DNA of 64,000 nt from Fibrella arboris (GCF_041321095.1 NZ_JBGGWE010000002.1:310001-374000), one strand, 5' to 3'. Counted from the stretch's first letter, positions 54,241 to 63,535 are shown. Notes: a model not told the origin generated them from the letters alone. Translations and numbers: made by a program.

Positions 54241-56301
54241 CTACTCGATTCGGAAGAGGTGCATGGGCATGATGTAAGGATCCAGCTCCACGAAGTTCCA
54301 TTCCCCTTGCCATGTGTACCGGTTCCCGGTCAACAGATCGTGTACGGTATAAGGCTGTTCCTGGCTAATACCCAGTTGCCATATAGGTACCTGCACTACA
54401 CCCGCCCGCCGATTGTACGCATCCATATTCACAATAACCAACAGGCGGTTATCACCCGTCACTTTCAGATAAGCCAATAGGTGTTCATCATCCAGGCGGC
54501 AGAAAGTCAGGTTGTTCGTTTTCTGTAGGGCCGCATTCTCGCGACGAATCCGGTTTGTAAGACTGATCAGGTACGTCAACTTATTGGTACGATCCCAATC
54601 CCAATGCCGGATCTCGTATTTTTCTGAGTTCAGAAACTCCTCCTTATTCGGAACAGGCACATGCTCCATCAGTTCAAAGGATGGCCCGTATATGCCGTAA
54701 TTGGCCGACAGGGTCGCTGCCAGGAAATAGCGGATCAGAAACTGGGGTTCATGACCCGACTGCAGGATACCCGGATTGATATCGTGAGTGGTAGGCCAGA
54801 AATTAGGTCGAAAATAGTGCCGCATCTCGCCCGCCGTTAGTTCGGTCATGTATTGTTGCAGTTCCGCCTTGTTGTTACGCCAGGTATAATACGTATACGA
54901 GTGTGCAAAGCCTACTTTAGCCAATTGCTGCATCACTTTAGGCTTTGTGAATGCCTCAGACAGAAACAGCATATCTGGATGGTGTGCTTTCACCTCAGCA
55001 ATAACCCATTCCCAAAATTCAAACGGTTTGGTGTGGGGGTTGTCGACACGCACAATCCGAACGCCCCATTCAGCCCAGACGAGCAACACGCGTTTCAGCT
55101 CGAGCCAGAGGTTTTGCCAGTCGGTTGTTTCAAAATACACGGGGTAGATATCCTGATACTTTTTGGGCGGATTTTCAGCATATTGGATAGTACCATCGGG
55201 GCGTTTCTTGAACCATTCCGGATGTTCTCTGGCCCAGGGATGATCGGGTGAACACTGGATGGCAAGGTCCATGGCTACCTCCATGCCATGCCCTTTGGCA
55301 GCGTCAACCAGTTGTTTAAAGTCATCTATGGTGCCGAGTTCAGGGTGAATCGCATCATGCCCACCCTCTGCAGACCCGATGCCATACGGCACCCCCGGTT
55401 CACCGGGCAGGCAGGTTACCGAGTTGTTTTTCCCTTTGCGGTGGGCCATTCCAATGGGGTGAATAGGCGGCAAATACAACACGTCAAAACCCATTCCGGC
55501 AATACGCGGTAAAAGTTTTTCTACATCCCTGAACGTACCATGTACAGGTACGTTGCCAGGCCCCAGTTCACGGCTCGCCGATCGCGGGAACAGGCAGTAC
55601 CACGTACTGAAATCAGCCGCTCGCCGATCAACCTCGACTTGCAGGTCGACCAGGTAGCGGGCCGGATGCTGCCGCTCAGGATACCGCTGCGCCCAAATCA
55701 GAAACTGGTCGCTTTCGGCCAGATGAACAGCCTCCTGGTAGGCGGCGTCATTTGTTAGTTCTGCCCCTTCCCGAAAAAGCGTAGCCGTTCGAATTAACGC
55801 TGCGGCGTCAGTGGCGTTGGCATTTGGACCGCCACCGGCACGGTGTGCCATTCCGTCGACCAGTACAGCGCCAGCCAACAATTCACTGCTTATCCGCTGG
55901 CCGTCGGCCACTTTCAGTTCAATTTCGTGTTGCCAGGAAGCAATATGATCCACCCACGCTTCAATAGTATATAGATATCGCCCGAGCTTATCGACGCTGA
56001 ACGTACCTGACCAGCGATCATTCACTACCAAATGCATGGGAACCTCCTGCCATGTTTTTTCGGCTATGTGCCTATACAGCAGGCGGGCAGCCAGCCTATC
56101 ATGGCCATCGGTAATGATATCTGCTTCAACTGGAATCGTATCGCCAATGATTGCTTTTATCGGGTACCGGCCGGGACGATCATACCCTGCATCTGTCTCC
56201 GGTGAAACGCGCTCGATCCGTACGCGCATCTGGCCTGGAATAACGGCTAGTTCCGTATCAATTTTAGGGTTTGATTTGGTTGTCGGGGTTTGTTTCTTCA
56301 T
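54241..56301 (-). CDS. glgE: Alpha-1,4-glucan:maltose-1-phosphate maltosyltransferase GlgE
   Basis: GlgE extends alpha-1,4-glucans with maltose from maltose 1-phosphate. The 686-aa protein has the GH13_3 layout: an N-terminal Ig-like domain with RIERVSPETDAGRYP-type text, an insertion (YLVDLQVEVDRRAADFSTWY), the PRS-like FPRSASRELG, YLPPIHPIGMAHRKG, the nucleophile Asp in VRVDNPHTKPFEFW and the acid/base Glu in FLSEAFTKPKVM. TreS and maltokinase, its usual partners, are not in this window. It stands alone on the minus strand. Confidence 0.93.
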   Translation of the reverse strand: MKKQTPTTKSNPKIDTELAVIPGQMRVRIERVSPETDAGYDRPGRYPIKAIIGDTIPVEADIITDGHDRLAARLLYRHIAEKTWQEVPMHLVVNDRWSGTFSVDKLGRYLYTIEAWVDHIASWQHEIELKVADGQRISSELLAGAVLVDGMAHRAGGGPNANATDAAALIRTATLFREGAELTNDAAYQEAVHLAESDQFLIWAQRYPERQHPARYLVDLQVEVDRRAADFSTWYCLFPRSASRELGPGNVPVHGTFRDVEKLLPRIAGMGFDVLYLPPIHPIGMAHRKGKNNSVTCLPGEPGVPYGIGSAEGGHDAIHPELGTIDDFKQLVDAAKGHGMEVAMDLAIQCSPDHPWAREHPEWFKKRPDGTIQYAENPPKKYQDIYPVYFETTDWQNLWLELKRVLLVWAEWGVRIVRVDNPHTKPFEFWEWVIAEVKAHHPDMLFLSEAFTKPKVMQQLAKVGFAHSYTYYTWRNNKAELQQYMTELTAGEMRHYFRPNFWPTTHDINPGILQSGHEPQFLIRYFLAATLSANYGIYGPSFELMEHVPVPNKEEFLNSEKYEIRHWDWDRTNKLTYLISLTNRIRRENAALQKTNNLTFCRLDDEHLLAYLKVTGDNRLLVIVNMDAYNRRAGVVQVPIWQLGISQEQPYTVHDLLTGNRYTWQGEWNFVELDPYIMPMHLFRIE

Positions 56302-56491
56302 AGGTAAGGAGTCGAATGAGGCACAAAAATAACGGGCCTCACCAGAGTTAAGCGACTACTGAATGGATAACTATATTCCTTCTCCATCGTTCAATTGCCT
56401 GTTGGTCTTCTGAACAGTAGCGTCAATTTATTGAATAGCCTACCACACGCTAGCTCGATCAGACGTGTATCCGTAAAGCAGTTGAAACAAT

Positions 56492-56535
56492 AATTCCCCA
56501 GCCAACTATTTGATTGATAAGTCGACTGGGGAATT
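56492..56535 (-). terminator. Hairpin downstream of the 56594-57043 gene
   Basis: Perfect 10-nt arms (56492-56501 and 56526-56535) with a long loop lie about 60 bases past the minus-strand stop. The rest of the 292-base gap 56302-56593 shows nothing else I can support. Confidence 0.45.
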
Positions 56536-56593
56536 TTGTAGATAAGGTATATGTGCATCGTGACCGATGCAACAGGCCGTCTTACGAATAAGC

Positions 56594-57043
56594 TTATGCC
56601 TTGGGGCGACCAACTTTACCTGTCTTTTCAGATGGTTTGTTGAGCTTTAACATGTATCCTGTCAGGCCGTTGTCAAAATCGAACGGCGTAATCAGGAACG
56701 TGTATTTCTGGCCAACATAGTCCAGACCGTTCTTTTGCAGAATGATAGGCAACGAAATGCTATAACTCTTAGCGGCCTTCACTACCTCAAAAGCAGCAGA
56801 GTCAGACGCATCAGCAGGCACTAAATACAGAAGTTTGGCCGTCCGTTTACCAGCCTGTGCCCCAACTTTAAAAGCCATGTCACTAGGGTTTATTCCCAGC
56901 TGTTCCACCGTTTTATTTGGTAATACGATCTTACCAGTCGATGAGATATAGCCCGTCAGCGTGACTGGTTTTTTAGCCCGTTTTTTAGGAGCAACATCTG
57001 AATTTTCCGAAGGATTGAAGAAGCGGATTTCGCCAGTCTGCAT
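56594..57043 (-). CDS. Basic small protein with AT-hook-like tail
   Basis: The product is 149 aa from the ATG at 57043. An upstream in-frame TTG at 57070 lies inside the promoter box, so it is not the start. The sequence has a basic patch (APKKRAKKPVTLTG), an IVLPNKTVEQLGI segment, and a C-terminal GKVGRPKA resembling an AT-hook (GRP core). It may bind DNA. I do not recognise the family. Confidence 0.65.
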   Translation of the reverse strand: MQTGEIRFFNPSENSDVAPKKRAKKPVTLTGYISSTGKIVLPNKTVEQLGINPSDMAFKVGAQAGKRTAKLLYLVPADASDSAAFEVVKAAKSYSISLPIILQKNGLDYVGQKYTFLITPFDFDNGLTGYMLKLNKPSEKTGKVGRPKA

Positions 57044-57067
57044 AGTGTTAGGATTATATGTTCCCTG

Positions 57068-57075
57068 CAAACATA
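57068..57075 (-). promoter_or_regulatory. -7 promoter box for the AT-hook-like gene
   Basis: On the minus strand TATGTTTG matches TAnnTTTG, 24 bases before the ATG at 57043. It settles the start codon. Confidence 0.5.
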
Positions 57076-57283
57076 CGCACTTAATACAGGTACGTCCAAA
57101 AAAATTTAACGTACAACCTATAATCGTCCGAAAGCGTATGGTTAACAGCGAGTCTATAAGGACTCACTTTTATTAGACGTATTGGCTAACGAGTTCCGGT
57201 TTAGTAAGCGCGACCGATTTCTTTTCGCAACAACTGGTTCGTATACATGGTAGTTACACTGCCAACAAAACGCAGTGACTAAT

Positions 57284-57349
57284 CAGGCAATAAGCTAGGC
57301 CTCCCTAATTGATCATGCGATTAATCAATGTTATTTAGCTTATTGCCTG
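57284..57349. repeat. Perfect 14-nt inverted repeat with inner dyad in a 0.5-kb spacer
   Basis: Arms 57284-57297 and 57336-57349 are perfect complements; inside lies an ATTGAT/ATCAAT dyad. The spacer 57076-57559 is AT-rich and otherwise shows no gene. A nested hairpin this regular may be a regulatory site or a 3'-end structure. Confidence 0.55.
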
Positions 57350-57483
57350 TAAGAAAATGCAAAAGAAATCGGCATTTTCCAGTAAAATATAGTCATGGAT
57401 TATCGTGTATTTGCCTGTAAGTTTCCAAGTAACAACTAATTTTAACTGATTGACAATCAATTATCAATACATATTAATTAGTC

Positions 57484-57518
57484 AAAAATTAACCCAAGTA
57501 TACTTAATACTTGGGTTA
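57484..57518 (-). terminator. Intrinsic terminator of the NIPSNAP gene
   Basis: Perfect 12-nt arms (57490-57501 and 57507-57518) with a 5-nt loop are followed on the minus strand by ATTTTTG. They lie 41 bases past the stop at 57560. Confidence 0.8.
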
Positions 57519-57559
57519 GCGGAGTCAGGCCGAATGAATGATCCGTATCACAACCTGTC

Positions 57560-58327
57560 TTATTGGATCGGCGAATAATCGGTTGGTTTCATATATACAG
57601 ATTCTACTTTCACCGTTAATGGCCCATCTTTTTCAGACGCTGCTTTCACTTTTTCCCAGACAGGATCTTTACGGAACAAGTCGAAATTTGCTTTTCCCTC
57701 CGCTTCACTCGGGTGCGCCAGAATGTAGACCAGTTTAGGTTGAGCATCGTCTTTTTCAGCTGTCAACCAGTAGCCGATGTGTTCCATACCGTGCGTTGTG
57801 AAGAGTTTTTTGGTATGATCCCGGAAACGGGTGAGCAGATTAGGCAGTTTACCCGGCTGGGCTGTGTAGGTACGTAACTCAAAAGTGCGCATTGGCGATT
57901 TTTTCATTGGTTTAATCACCGGCGACAAGTCTGACTCCGTCATGAAATACGAGTCAACTTTCTCCACCAATTTGCCATTCGCTTCGGTTTTGGCTACCAC
58001 CGCCCGCCAGGCAGGATCAGCACCAAAATGTTTCCATGAGGTGTCACGGGCTGCTTTGCTTGGATAGGCGAGAATATAAATCAATTCTTTACGGCTCGTA
58101 TCTGTTGGCGTCCAGTAGCCAACATTTTCCATTCCATGCTTTTCAAATAATTTAGTGGTATACTGTCGAAAGCGGTCGACTATGGCCTCGTATTTACCAG
58201 GGGTTGGGTGGTAAACCCGTACTTCGTAGTATTTCGTAGATGGGCTTTGTGCATAAACGGCAGCATGCTGACAGCAAATGGCCATCAGGGTACTGACAAA
58301 AAGGAGCGTCAAACGGCTTTTTTTCAT
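57560..58327 (-). CDS. NIPSNAP-family exported protein (two domains)
   Basis: The product is 255 aa with a signal peptide (LTLLFVSTLMAICCQHAAVYAQ). Two ferredoxin-like NIPSNAP domains follow: the first from YYEVRVYHPTPGKYEAIVDR, the second from RTFELRTYTAQPGKLPNLLT. Each has the family motifs G.ENVGYW(T)PT / MEHIGYWLTA and WK.FGADPAWRAVVAK / FRKDPVWEKVKAA. It is related to the gene at 13833-14621. The role is unknown; it is probably periplasmic. Confidence 0.85.
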   Translation of the reverse strand: MKKSRLTLLFVSTLMAICCQHAAVYAQSPSTKYYEVRVYHPTPGKYEAIVDRFRQYTTKLFEKHGMENVGYWTPTDTSRKELIYILAYPSKAARDTSWKHFGADPAWRAVVAKTEANGKLVEKVDSYFMTESDLSPVIKPMKKSPMRTFELRTYTAQPGKLPNLLTRFRDHTKKLFTTHGMEHIGYWLTAEKDDAQPKLVYILAHPSEAEGKANFDLFRKDPVWEKVKAASEKDGPLTVKVESVYMKPTDYSPIQ

Positions 58328-58383
58328 GGGATAATTCTAGCAGAGTTTAGCCAAAAAAGCAGACACTTTCTACGATTATACTG

Positions 58384-59147
58384 ATGGCTGTAAAAGATAA
58401 TTACCTGTTTGATGCCCAACCTACAGGCAGTCTGGCGAACAATTGGCAGTCCGACAGACTTATCCATGGCATGAGCAAGTCAAGACGAGCACTGTACCTG
58501 ATCTTCGATATGGATGGTACACTCATTGATAGTGATCCGACCCACAAAGCGACCTATAAACAGTTTTTTGCCCGTTATGAGATCAACGTAACCGGTGCCG
58601 ACTTCAAGGACCACCTATCTGGACGAATGAACCCGGATATTCTAACTTATTTTTTCAGCCAGAAAGGAGAAAACTTTCCAAGGAGCAGATCAGGGCGCTT
58701 ACCCATGAGAAAGAGACGCTCTTTCAACAATTATATGCCCTAAAGATCGCACCAGTCAGTGGCCTTGCAGCCTTTTTGCGAGCTGTGAAAGAAGCCGGCA
58801 TGCCAACGGCCCTGGCTACTTCGGCTCCGCAGATGAATGTAGATTTCGTCTTCGATAAGCCGGGTATCCGGTCCTATTTCCAGACGGTGATCACCGATGC
58901 CGACGTACCTGCCGGCAAACCCGACCCAGCTGTAGTCAAAATTGCCGCTGAACGATTACCGGCCCCTGCATCGAGATGTGTGGTCTTTGACGATTCGGCA
59001 AAAGGTGTCGATGCAGCTCAACGGGCCGACATGGCCCTTGTTGGCCTTACCGTCAGTCACGAACCTGAAGCAACTGAAAAAGCCGATCTGGTAATTGATG
59101 ATTACACCCAGGTCAACCTCGATCATATTTTTAGCCTGATCAGGTAA
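58384..59147 (+). pseudogene. HAD-family phosphatase gene interrupted by one frameshift
   Basis: Two adjacent frames form one HAD hydrolase. The first carries the catalytic DMDGTLIDSD motif (LIFDMDGTLIDSDPTHKATY). The second carries the motif II TALATSAPQMN region, GKPDPAVVKIAAERL, and VVFDDSAKGVDAAQRADMAL. At about 58668-58675 the text GGAGAAAAC needs one extra A to read KLSKEQIRALTHEKETLFQQ into the second frame. The reconstructed protein of about 225 aa from the ATG at 58471 resembles beta-phosphoglucomutase-like phosphatases. It is either a true pseudogene or a homopolymer sequencing error. An extra ATG at 58384 is possible. Confidence 0.85.
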
Positions 59148-59261
59148 GCGCTTGCCTAAGATGCAGGGCTCGTACCGGCGCGGCTTTTAATAAAAATGCT
59201 TGTTTCGGCCTGTAGGGGGGTTATTTTTGAGAAATCTATACGTTAATCCCCCGCTAACACC

Positions 59262-60224
59262 ATGCTCAGCCGCGTTGCTAACTCAATCTACTGGATGAAT
59301 CGTTACATTGAACGGGCCGAAAATTACGCTCGCTTCATGAGCGTGAACTTCAACCTTGCGCTCGATCTTCCGCCAAACGTTGTTCCTCAATGGGAACCGC
59401 TGCTGATCGCAACGGCCAACAACTATGGTTTCTACGAGCATTACCAGGAGGCAACGCGCGACAACGTGATCGAATATATGACCTTCGATAAGCGGAACCC
59501 CAGTTCGATTGTATCAAGTCTGAATTTTGCCCGTGAAAATGCCCGAACAGTTCGCGAGACTATTTCGCGGGAGATGTGGGAGAAGCTGAACGAGTTGTAC
59601 CACATGGTACAGGGAACGGGCAATCATGCCGACTGGTCGCTGGGTCAGACGCAGGATTTTTTTACGGAGATCAGCTACGGGGCGCAACTTTTTTATGGGA
59701 TCATCGACGCCACCATCACCCGCAACGAGGCCTGGCATTTTGCCCGCGTTGGCCGTTTCACGGAACGAGCCGACAAAACTACCCGCTTCCTGGACGTGAA
59801 ATATTTCACGTTGCTCCCAGCCGATAAGTCGGCCAGCACCACGCTCGATCTGGTTATCTGGGCGGCTGTCCTGAAGTCAGTATCGGCCTATAATATGTTC
59901 CGGCAGCAGTACCGTAGTCTCACGCCGGCCAATATTGTGGAGTTCTTATTATTGGATAAACTTTTTCCCCGTGCAGCCGCTCATTGTATCCGTCAGGCTG
60001 AGTTGTCGCTGTATGAGATCTCAGGTACGGCCGTTACGCAGGGCTTTGGCAATGGGGCCGAGCGGGCTATCAGCAAACTGCGCAGCGACCTTGAATTCAC
60101 CATCGTTGATGATATTTTCCAGACCGGTCTGCACGAATTTCTCGACAATTTCCAGACCCGGACCAATGATATAGGTACGGCGATCTACAAAACTTATTTC
60201 GACCTGAAAACGGTAGAGGCCTGA
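59262..60224 (+). CDS. Alpha-E domain protein
   Basis: The product is 320 aa, almost fully helical, beginning MLSRVANSIYWMNRYIERAE, which is the hallmark of alpha-E proteins. These proteins usually sit beside a circularly permuted ATP-grasp ligase and a transglutaminase. Their role is in an uncharacterised peptide-modification system. Here neither partner gene is adjacent, so it is an orphan copy within this window. Confidence 0.9.
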   Translation: MLSRVANSIYWMNRYIERAENYARFMSVNFNLALDLPPNVVPQWEPLLIATANNYGFYEHYQEATRDNVIEYMTFDKRNPSSIVSSLNFARENARTVRETISREMWEKLNELYHMVQGTGNHADWSLGQTQDFFTEISYGAQLFYGIIDATITRNEAWHFARVGRFTERADKTTRFLDVKYFTLLPADKSASTTLDLVIWAAVLKSVSAYNMFRQQYRSLTPANIVEFLLLDKLFPRAAAHCIRQAELSLYEISGTAVTQGFGNGAERAISKLRSDLEFTIVDDIFQTGLHEFLDNFQTRTNDIGTAIYKTYFDLKTVEA

Positions 60225-60234
60225 AGACACCCTT

Positions 60235-60293
60235 TCTGTGACCGATTACGACTGCGATGCTGAATCAACCTCGCAGCCGTAGCCGGTCACAGA
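60235..60293. terminator. Dyad between convergent genes
   Basis: Arms 60235-60257 and 60271-60293 (23 nt, three mismatches) fill the gap between the alpha-E stop and the EcsC stop. It probably stops transcription from both sides. Confidence 0.65.
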
Positions 60294-60297
60294 AACG

Positions 60298-61011
60298 CTA
60301 TGCTAAACGCATACGGTAGGCCATCATGGCTACCTCACCTAATTCATCGAGCAGTCTCCAGTTCGCCACCACGCCCACAATGGCGCCAATTCCGGGTACC
60401 AGCTGGAGCATCTTGGCCAGATCGATATAATCCCGGTATTCCTGCTGAAAGGTTAGCCAGTCAAATTGGTGTATATCCTCGGGTAACGTCTGGGCATAGG
60501 TGGCCCATTGCTCCATCTGCGCAAACAGCTCCTGACGACGGCTCTGACTGGAAAAAGCAAGCTGGAAAATGTGCAGCATGTACAACCGCTCCCGGTAATC
60601 CGACACATCGTACCCATACAGGGCTGCGATGTCGTACAACATTTTCATTTTCAGGCTGAGCAACAGCGGGAAATCGGTGAGCCCAACCAGAAAACCAGCC
60701 GCCCCCGTCAGCCCGCCCTCCGCAGCGCCTACGCGCTTGTACCAGGCTATCCGGTTATAAACCGCCGACTCGCGTTCATCGAGCAACCGATTGGCCACCG
60801 GTGTCGGGGCAGTAAATTCAGACCCGACCAACACAGCGCGTGTCATGTGCTTGATGGCACCCGTAATGACGGCATGCACCCGGTTGGGGATGAGCCGGTT
60901 TATCCGGGTTTGCCACGATTTAGCCAGCCGGTTTGTCAGCGACGGTTTACGGCGCATCTTCTCCGACCAGCGGGCAACTTCTTGCTGGGCAGTCTGTTCG
61001 TAGGGTGTCAT
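60298..61011 (-). CDS. EcsC-family protein
   Basis: The product is 237 aa. It has the EcsC-like alternation of helices and a glycine-rich hydrophobic stretch (AAEGGLTGAAGFLVGLTDFP). A second hydrophobic stretch (LQLVPGIGAIVGVVANWRLL) lies near the end. EcsC proteins are named from Bacillus, where the gene neighbours the EcsAB transporter; their activity is unknown. No ecsA or ecsB is adjacent. It is probably membrane-associated. Confidence 0.8.
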   Translation of the reverse strand: MTPYEQTAQQEVARWSEKMRRKPSLTNRLAKSWQTRINRLIPNRVHAVITGAIKHMTRAVLVGSEFTAPTPVANRLLDERESAVYNRIAWYKRVGAAEGGLTGAAGFLVGLTDFPLLLSLKMKMLYDIAALYGYDVSDYRERLYMLHIFQLAFSSQSRRQELFAQMEQWATYAQTLPEDIHQFDWLTFQQEYRDYIDLAKMLQLVPGIGAIVGVVANWRLLDELGEVAMMAYRMRLA

Positions 61012-61042
61012 ACGCTACATAACCCGAATTTGAGGGTGAGCC

Positions 61043-62464
61043 TTATACAGACAGCAGCTCTCGCCGCTCGTTGAACGTTTTCAGTACGAACTCGCCAAAG
61101 ATGGTGTTGGCCCAGGCAAACCACTTCCTGGTAAACTTACTGGCATCATCTTTATGAAACGACTCGTGCATAAACCCGGTCCCCGCGTTGCTGTGTTGCA
61201 ACATCTGCAGGCATTGTTTAATCTCGGCCGGACTGGTACTCGTCATTCCCCGAATGATGATGCTCAATGGCCAGATCATATCTATGCCTGCATGAGGGCC
61301 GCCAATACCTTCGCCTGCTTTCCCTTTGAAAAAGAAGGGATTATCCTCGCTCAATAACATTTTACGAGTATTCTGATAAACCGGGTCGCTGACGGGCATT
61401 GCGCCCAGATAAGGCATGGCGAGCAGGCTGGGTACGTTCGCATCGTCCATCAGGTTGTAGGAGCCATATCCATTCACTTCGTAGGCATACACCTTTCCAT
61501 AGCGTGGGTGTGTAGTCACGGCATGTTGTTTTAGGGCAGCGTCTACTTCGTTAGCGAGCGTGCGGGCCTCAGTCGCCAATGCAGCATTGGCCTTCAACAC
61601 AGTCAGGAGCTCGGTCATTTGCCGAAGTGACGTTACGGCAAAGAAATTCGACGGAATCAGGTAGGGATAGATCGTTGCATCGTCGCTGGGACGAAACATA
61701 GAACAGATCAGTCCGTTTGGCCGGGCCGGGTAGCCATAACCTCCGAGGGGTACGCCATCTGTAGCCCAGGACGTGCGTCGCTCAAATTTGTAGGGGCCTT
61801 TTCCGTTCCTGCGTTGTTGCTCGCGAAACGTCTGCACCACCAGCCGCATCGCCTCCTGCCAGTTGGCATCAAACGGCGTTGTGTCGCCGGTGTGTTTCCA
61901 GTAATAGTAAGCGAGTCGAATAGGGTAGCACAGGCTATCGATCTCCCATTTCCGCTCGTGTAGCCCCGGTTTCATGTCCGTGACATCGTTCTTCCATTCA
62001 CCCGTTGTGGTCTGTTCTTTATAAAATGCATTCGCATACGGGTCGAAGCGAATACAACGGGCCTGACGGGCGATAACGCCGGCAATCAGTTGTTGCAACG
62101 GCTTATCCTGCGCCATCAGCGGCAGGTAAGGCCAGATCTGCGCCGTTGAATCACGTAGCCACATGGCGTCAATGTCGCCGGTGATCACGTAGGTATCGGG
62201 CTTGCCGTCGAGTTGTGAGTGGTCAACGGTTGTGTCGAGCGTATTAGGAAAGCAGTTCTCGAAGAGCCAGGCCAGCTCTGGGTTCTTTATCCCATTCTTG
62301 ACGGCCAAAATTGTCTTTTCAACTGCATCAGAACGGAAATTCCGCTTACCGACCGGCACCCGGACCGCTGGATAATCAGTGTTTGCCAGCCCCAGTGCTA
62401 CCTGACCTGTGGCCAGGGTAACAGTGGTCAACGAAGCAGTACGAATAAATGTTCTTCTTTGCAT
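61043..62464 (-). CDS. GH125 exo-alpha-1,6-mannosidase-like enzyme
   Basis: The product is 473 aa with an N-terminal signal (MQRRTFIRTASLTTVTLATG) resembling a Tat leader (QRRTFI). Glycoside hydrolase 125 text includes YVITGDIDAMWLRDSTAQIW, EWKNDVTDMKPGLHERKWEI, LDSLCYPIRLAYYYWKHTG-like sequence, and HAGIDMIWPLSIIIRGMTS. GH125 enzymes release alpha-1,6-mannose from mannan or N-glycans and act in the periplasm. A decayed GH76-like (endo-alpha-1,6-mannanase) remnant lies just upstream on the same strand, so this may be the last working part of a mannan locus. Confidence 0.88.
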   Translation of the reverse strand: MQRRTFIRTASLTTVTLATGQVALGLANTDYPAVRVPVGKRNFRSDAVEKTILAVKNGIKNPELAWLFENCFPNTLDTTVDHSQLDGKPDTYVITGDIDAMWLRDSTAQIWPYLPLMAQDKPLQQLIAGVIARQARCIRFDPYANAFYKEQTTTGEWKNDVTDMKPGLHERKWEIDSLCYPIRLAYYYWKHTGDTTPFDANWQEAMRLVVQTFREQQRRNGKGPYKFERRTSWATDGVPLGGYGYPARPNGLICSMFRPSDDATIYPYLIPSNFFAVTSLRQMTELLTVLKANAALATEARTLANEVDAALKQHAVTTHPRYGKVYAYEVNGYGSYNLMDDANVPSLLAMPYLGAMPVSDPVYQNTRKMLLSEDNPFFFKGKAGEGIGGPHAGIDMIWPLSIIIRGMTSTSPAEIKQCLQMLQHSNAGTGFMHESFHKDDASKFTRKWFAWANTIFGEFVLKTFNERRELLSV

Positions 62465-62514
62465 ATGAATTACTACCCGGTATGTTCACCAACTGCGAGT
62501 GTCTATTAGTTTAG

Positions 62515-62643
62515 TCTGGTCATGGCCTCCATCAGCATCGCTCCGGTGGCTGGAGCGGCGGGTTCGACCGCTACCTGCGCAAGGTAACGAACCAATACCG
62601 CTTTGAATACCCCCCCGTCACCGTTTCCTTCAGCTTTAACTAA
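62515..62643 (+). pseudogene. Possible remnant of an outer-membrane protein C-terminus
   Basis: A 42-codon frame without a start codon ends in YRFEYPPVTVSFSFN and a stop. The aromatic-x-aromatic ending is typical of outer-membrane barrels or TonB receptors. A stop precedes it at 62512-62514. I see no homologous intact gene in the window. It may be a fragment of a lost transporter gene or chance. Confidence 0.3.
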
Positions 62644-62654
62644 CCCGGAAGGGG

Positions 62655-62795
62655 TCAGAACGGGTCAGCGCGTGTAACGACAGCCGTCTTCATGGCTTCG
62701 TCCAGGTACGTGCGCGGATGGGTCGCCAGGCCGCCCCGATCATTAGCCCCTGGTTATAAGTAGACGCAGCTACCAAAGGCTTGTTTTTATACATC
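62655..62795 (-). pseudogene. Decayed fragment resembling GH76 alpha-1,6-mannanase
   Basis: On the minus strand one frame reads LVAASTYNQGLMIGAAW and a shifted frame continues GLATHPRTYLDEAMKTAVVTR to a stop. In GH76 enzymes a YTYNQG...IGA motif is followed about 20 residues later by YL..A...A, the same spacing. The frame break falls in GGGCGGCC near 62733. Neither end is intact. The family call is by motif memory and needs a profile search. Confidence 0.4.
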
Positions 62796-62866
62796 GGTAA
62801 AGACCCTGTTGAGGCAACGTATCCCCGCCTGCCGGACAGGAATTTGACTTTTTACCGATGGGCACG

Positions 62867-62900
62867 AAAAAAGCAGCCACTCCCGACAGAAATGGCTGCT
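62867..62900 (-). terminator. Intrinsic terminator of ruvC
   Basis: Stem arms about 62872-62879 and 62893-62900 are followed by TTTTTT on the minus strand. It begins 24 bases past the ruvC stop. Confidence 0.8.
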
Positions 62901-62924
62901 CTGGTATATCTCAACAAGGTATCA

Positions 62925-63503
62925 CTAGACAATCCGGCTTTCATTTTCGCTGACGAACGCACCCCAGGCCCCTTTTTTCGTCTTTTTGGTTGATCGAACA
63001 GGCAGCGCATTCTCGTGAAAATGGTGGCAAATGGCAATTGCCAATGCATCTGTTGCGTCGAAAAACTCAGGATTCAGCTCCACCTGTAATAAGTTGGCAA
63101 CCATGTGGGACACCTGCTCTTTAGCGGCATTTCCATTACCTGTAACCGATTGTTTCACGCGCCGGGGCGCGTATTCAACAATCGGAATACCGCGCGATAA
63201 CGCCGCGGCCATGACCACGCCCTGGGCGCGGCCCAGTTTCAGCATCACCTGCACATTTTTACCAAAGAACGGATCTTCGATAGCCATTTCATCGGGCTTA
63301 TGCTCTTCGATGAGCCGGTGCATGGTCTCGTGCAGTTTCTGCAGCTTCAACTGGTGCGTCGTATATTTGGAGAGGTTAATGACCCCATATTGCAGCATCC
63401 GCATTACTCCCGACCGAACTACGATGACGCCGTAGCCGGCAATCACAGTGCCGGGGTCAACACCTAGGATGATTTTTTCAGTAACGGGAGTTTTAGCGGC
63501 CAT
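62925..63503 (-). CDS. ruvC: Holliday junction resolvase RuvC
   Basis: Resolves Holliday junctions in recombination and repair with RuvAB. The 192-aa product has the three acidic clusters expected: Asp in LGVDPGTVIAGYG, Glu in MAIEDPFFGKNVQ, and the C-terminal DATDALAIAICHH. The K-rich tail (RSTKKTKKGAWGA) is slightly longer than in E. coli. A -7 box at 63509-63516 ends 5 nt before the ATG, predicting a leaderless mRNA. No ruvA or ruvB is adjacent. Confidence 0.94.
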   Translation of the reverse strand: MAAKTPVTEKIILGVDPGTVIAGYGVIVVRSGVMRMLQYGVINLSKYTTHQLKLQKLHETMHRLIEEHKPDEMAIEDPFFGKNVQVMLKLGRAQGVVMAAALSRGIPIVEYAPRRVKQSVTGNGNAAKEQVSHMVANLLQVELNPEFFDATDALAIAICHHFHENALPVRSTKKTKKGAWGAFVSENESRIV

Positions 63504-63508
63504 ATGTG

Positions 63509-63516
63509 CAAAGTAA
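63509..63516 (-). promoter_or_regulatory. -7 box 5 nt before the ruvC ATG
   Basis: On the minus strand TTACTTTG is a one-mismatch match to TAnnTTTG, and CACAT separates it from the ATG. Transcription would begin close to the start codon. Confidence 0.45.
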
Positions 63517-63535
63517 CGCTTTCGGAACGGTTTAC

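Noticed and set aside
57070..57072. Upstream start codon for the AT-hook-like protein
   Set aside because: The TTG lies within the TATGTTTG promoter box, so it would be at or before the transcription start; the ATG at 57043 fits.
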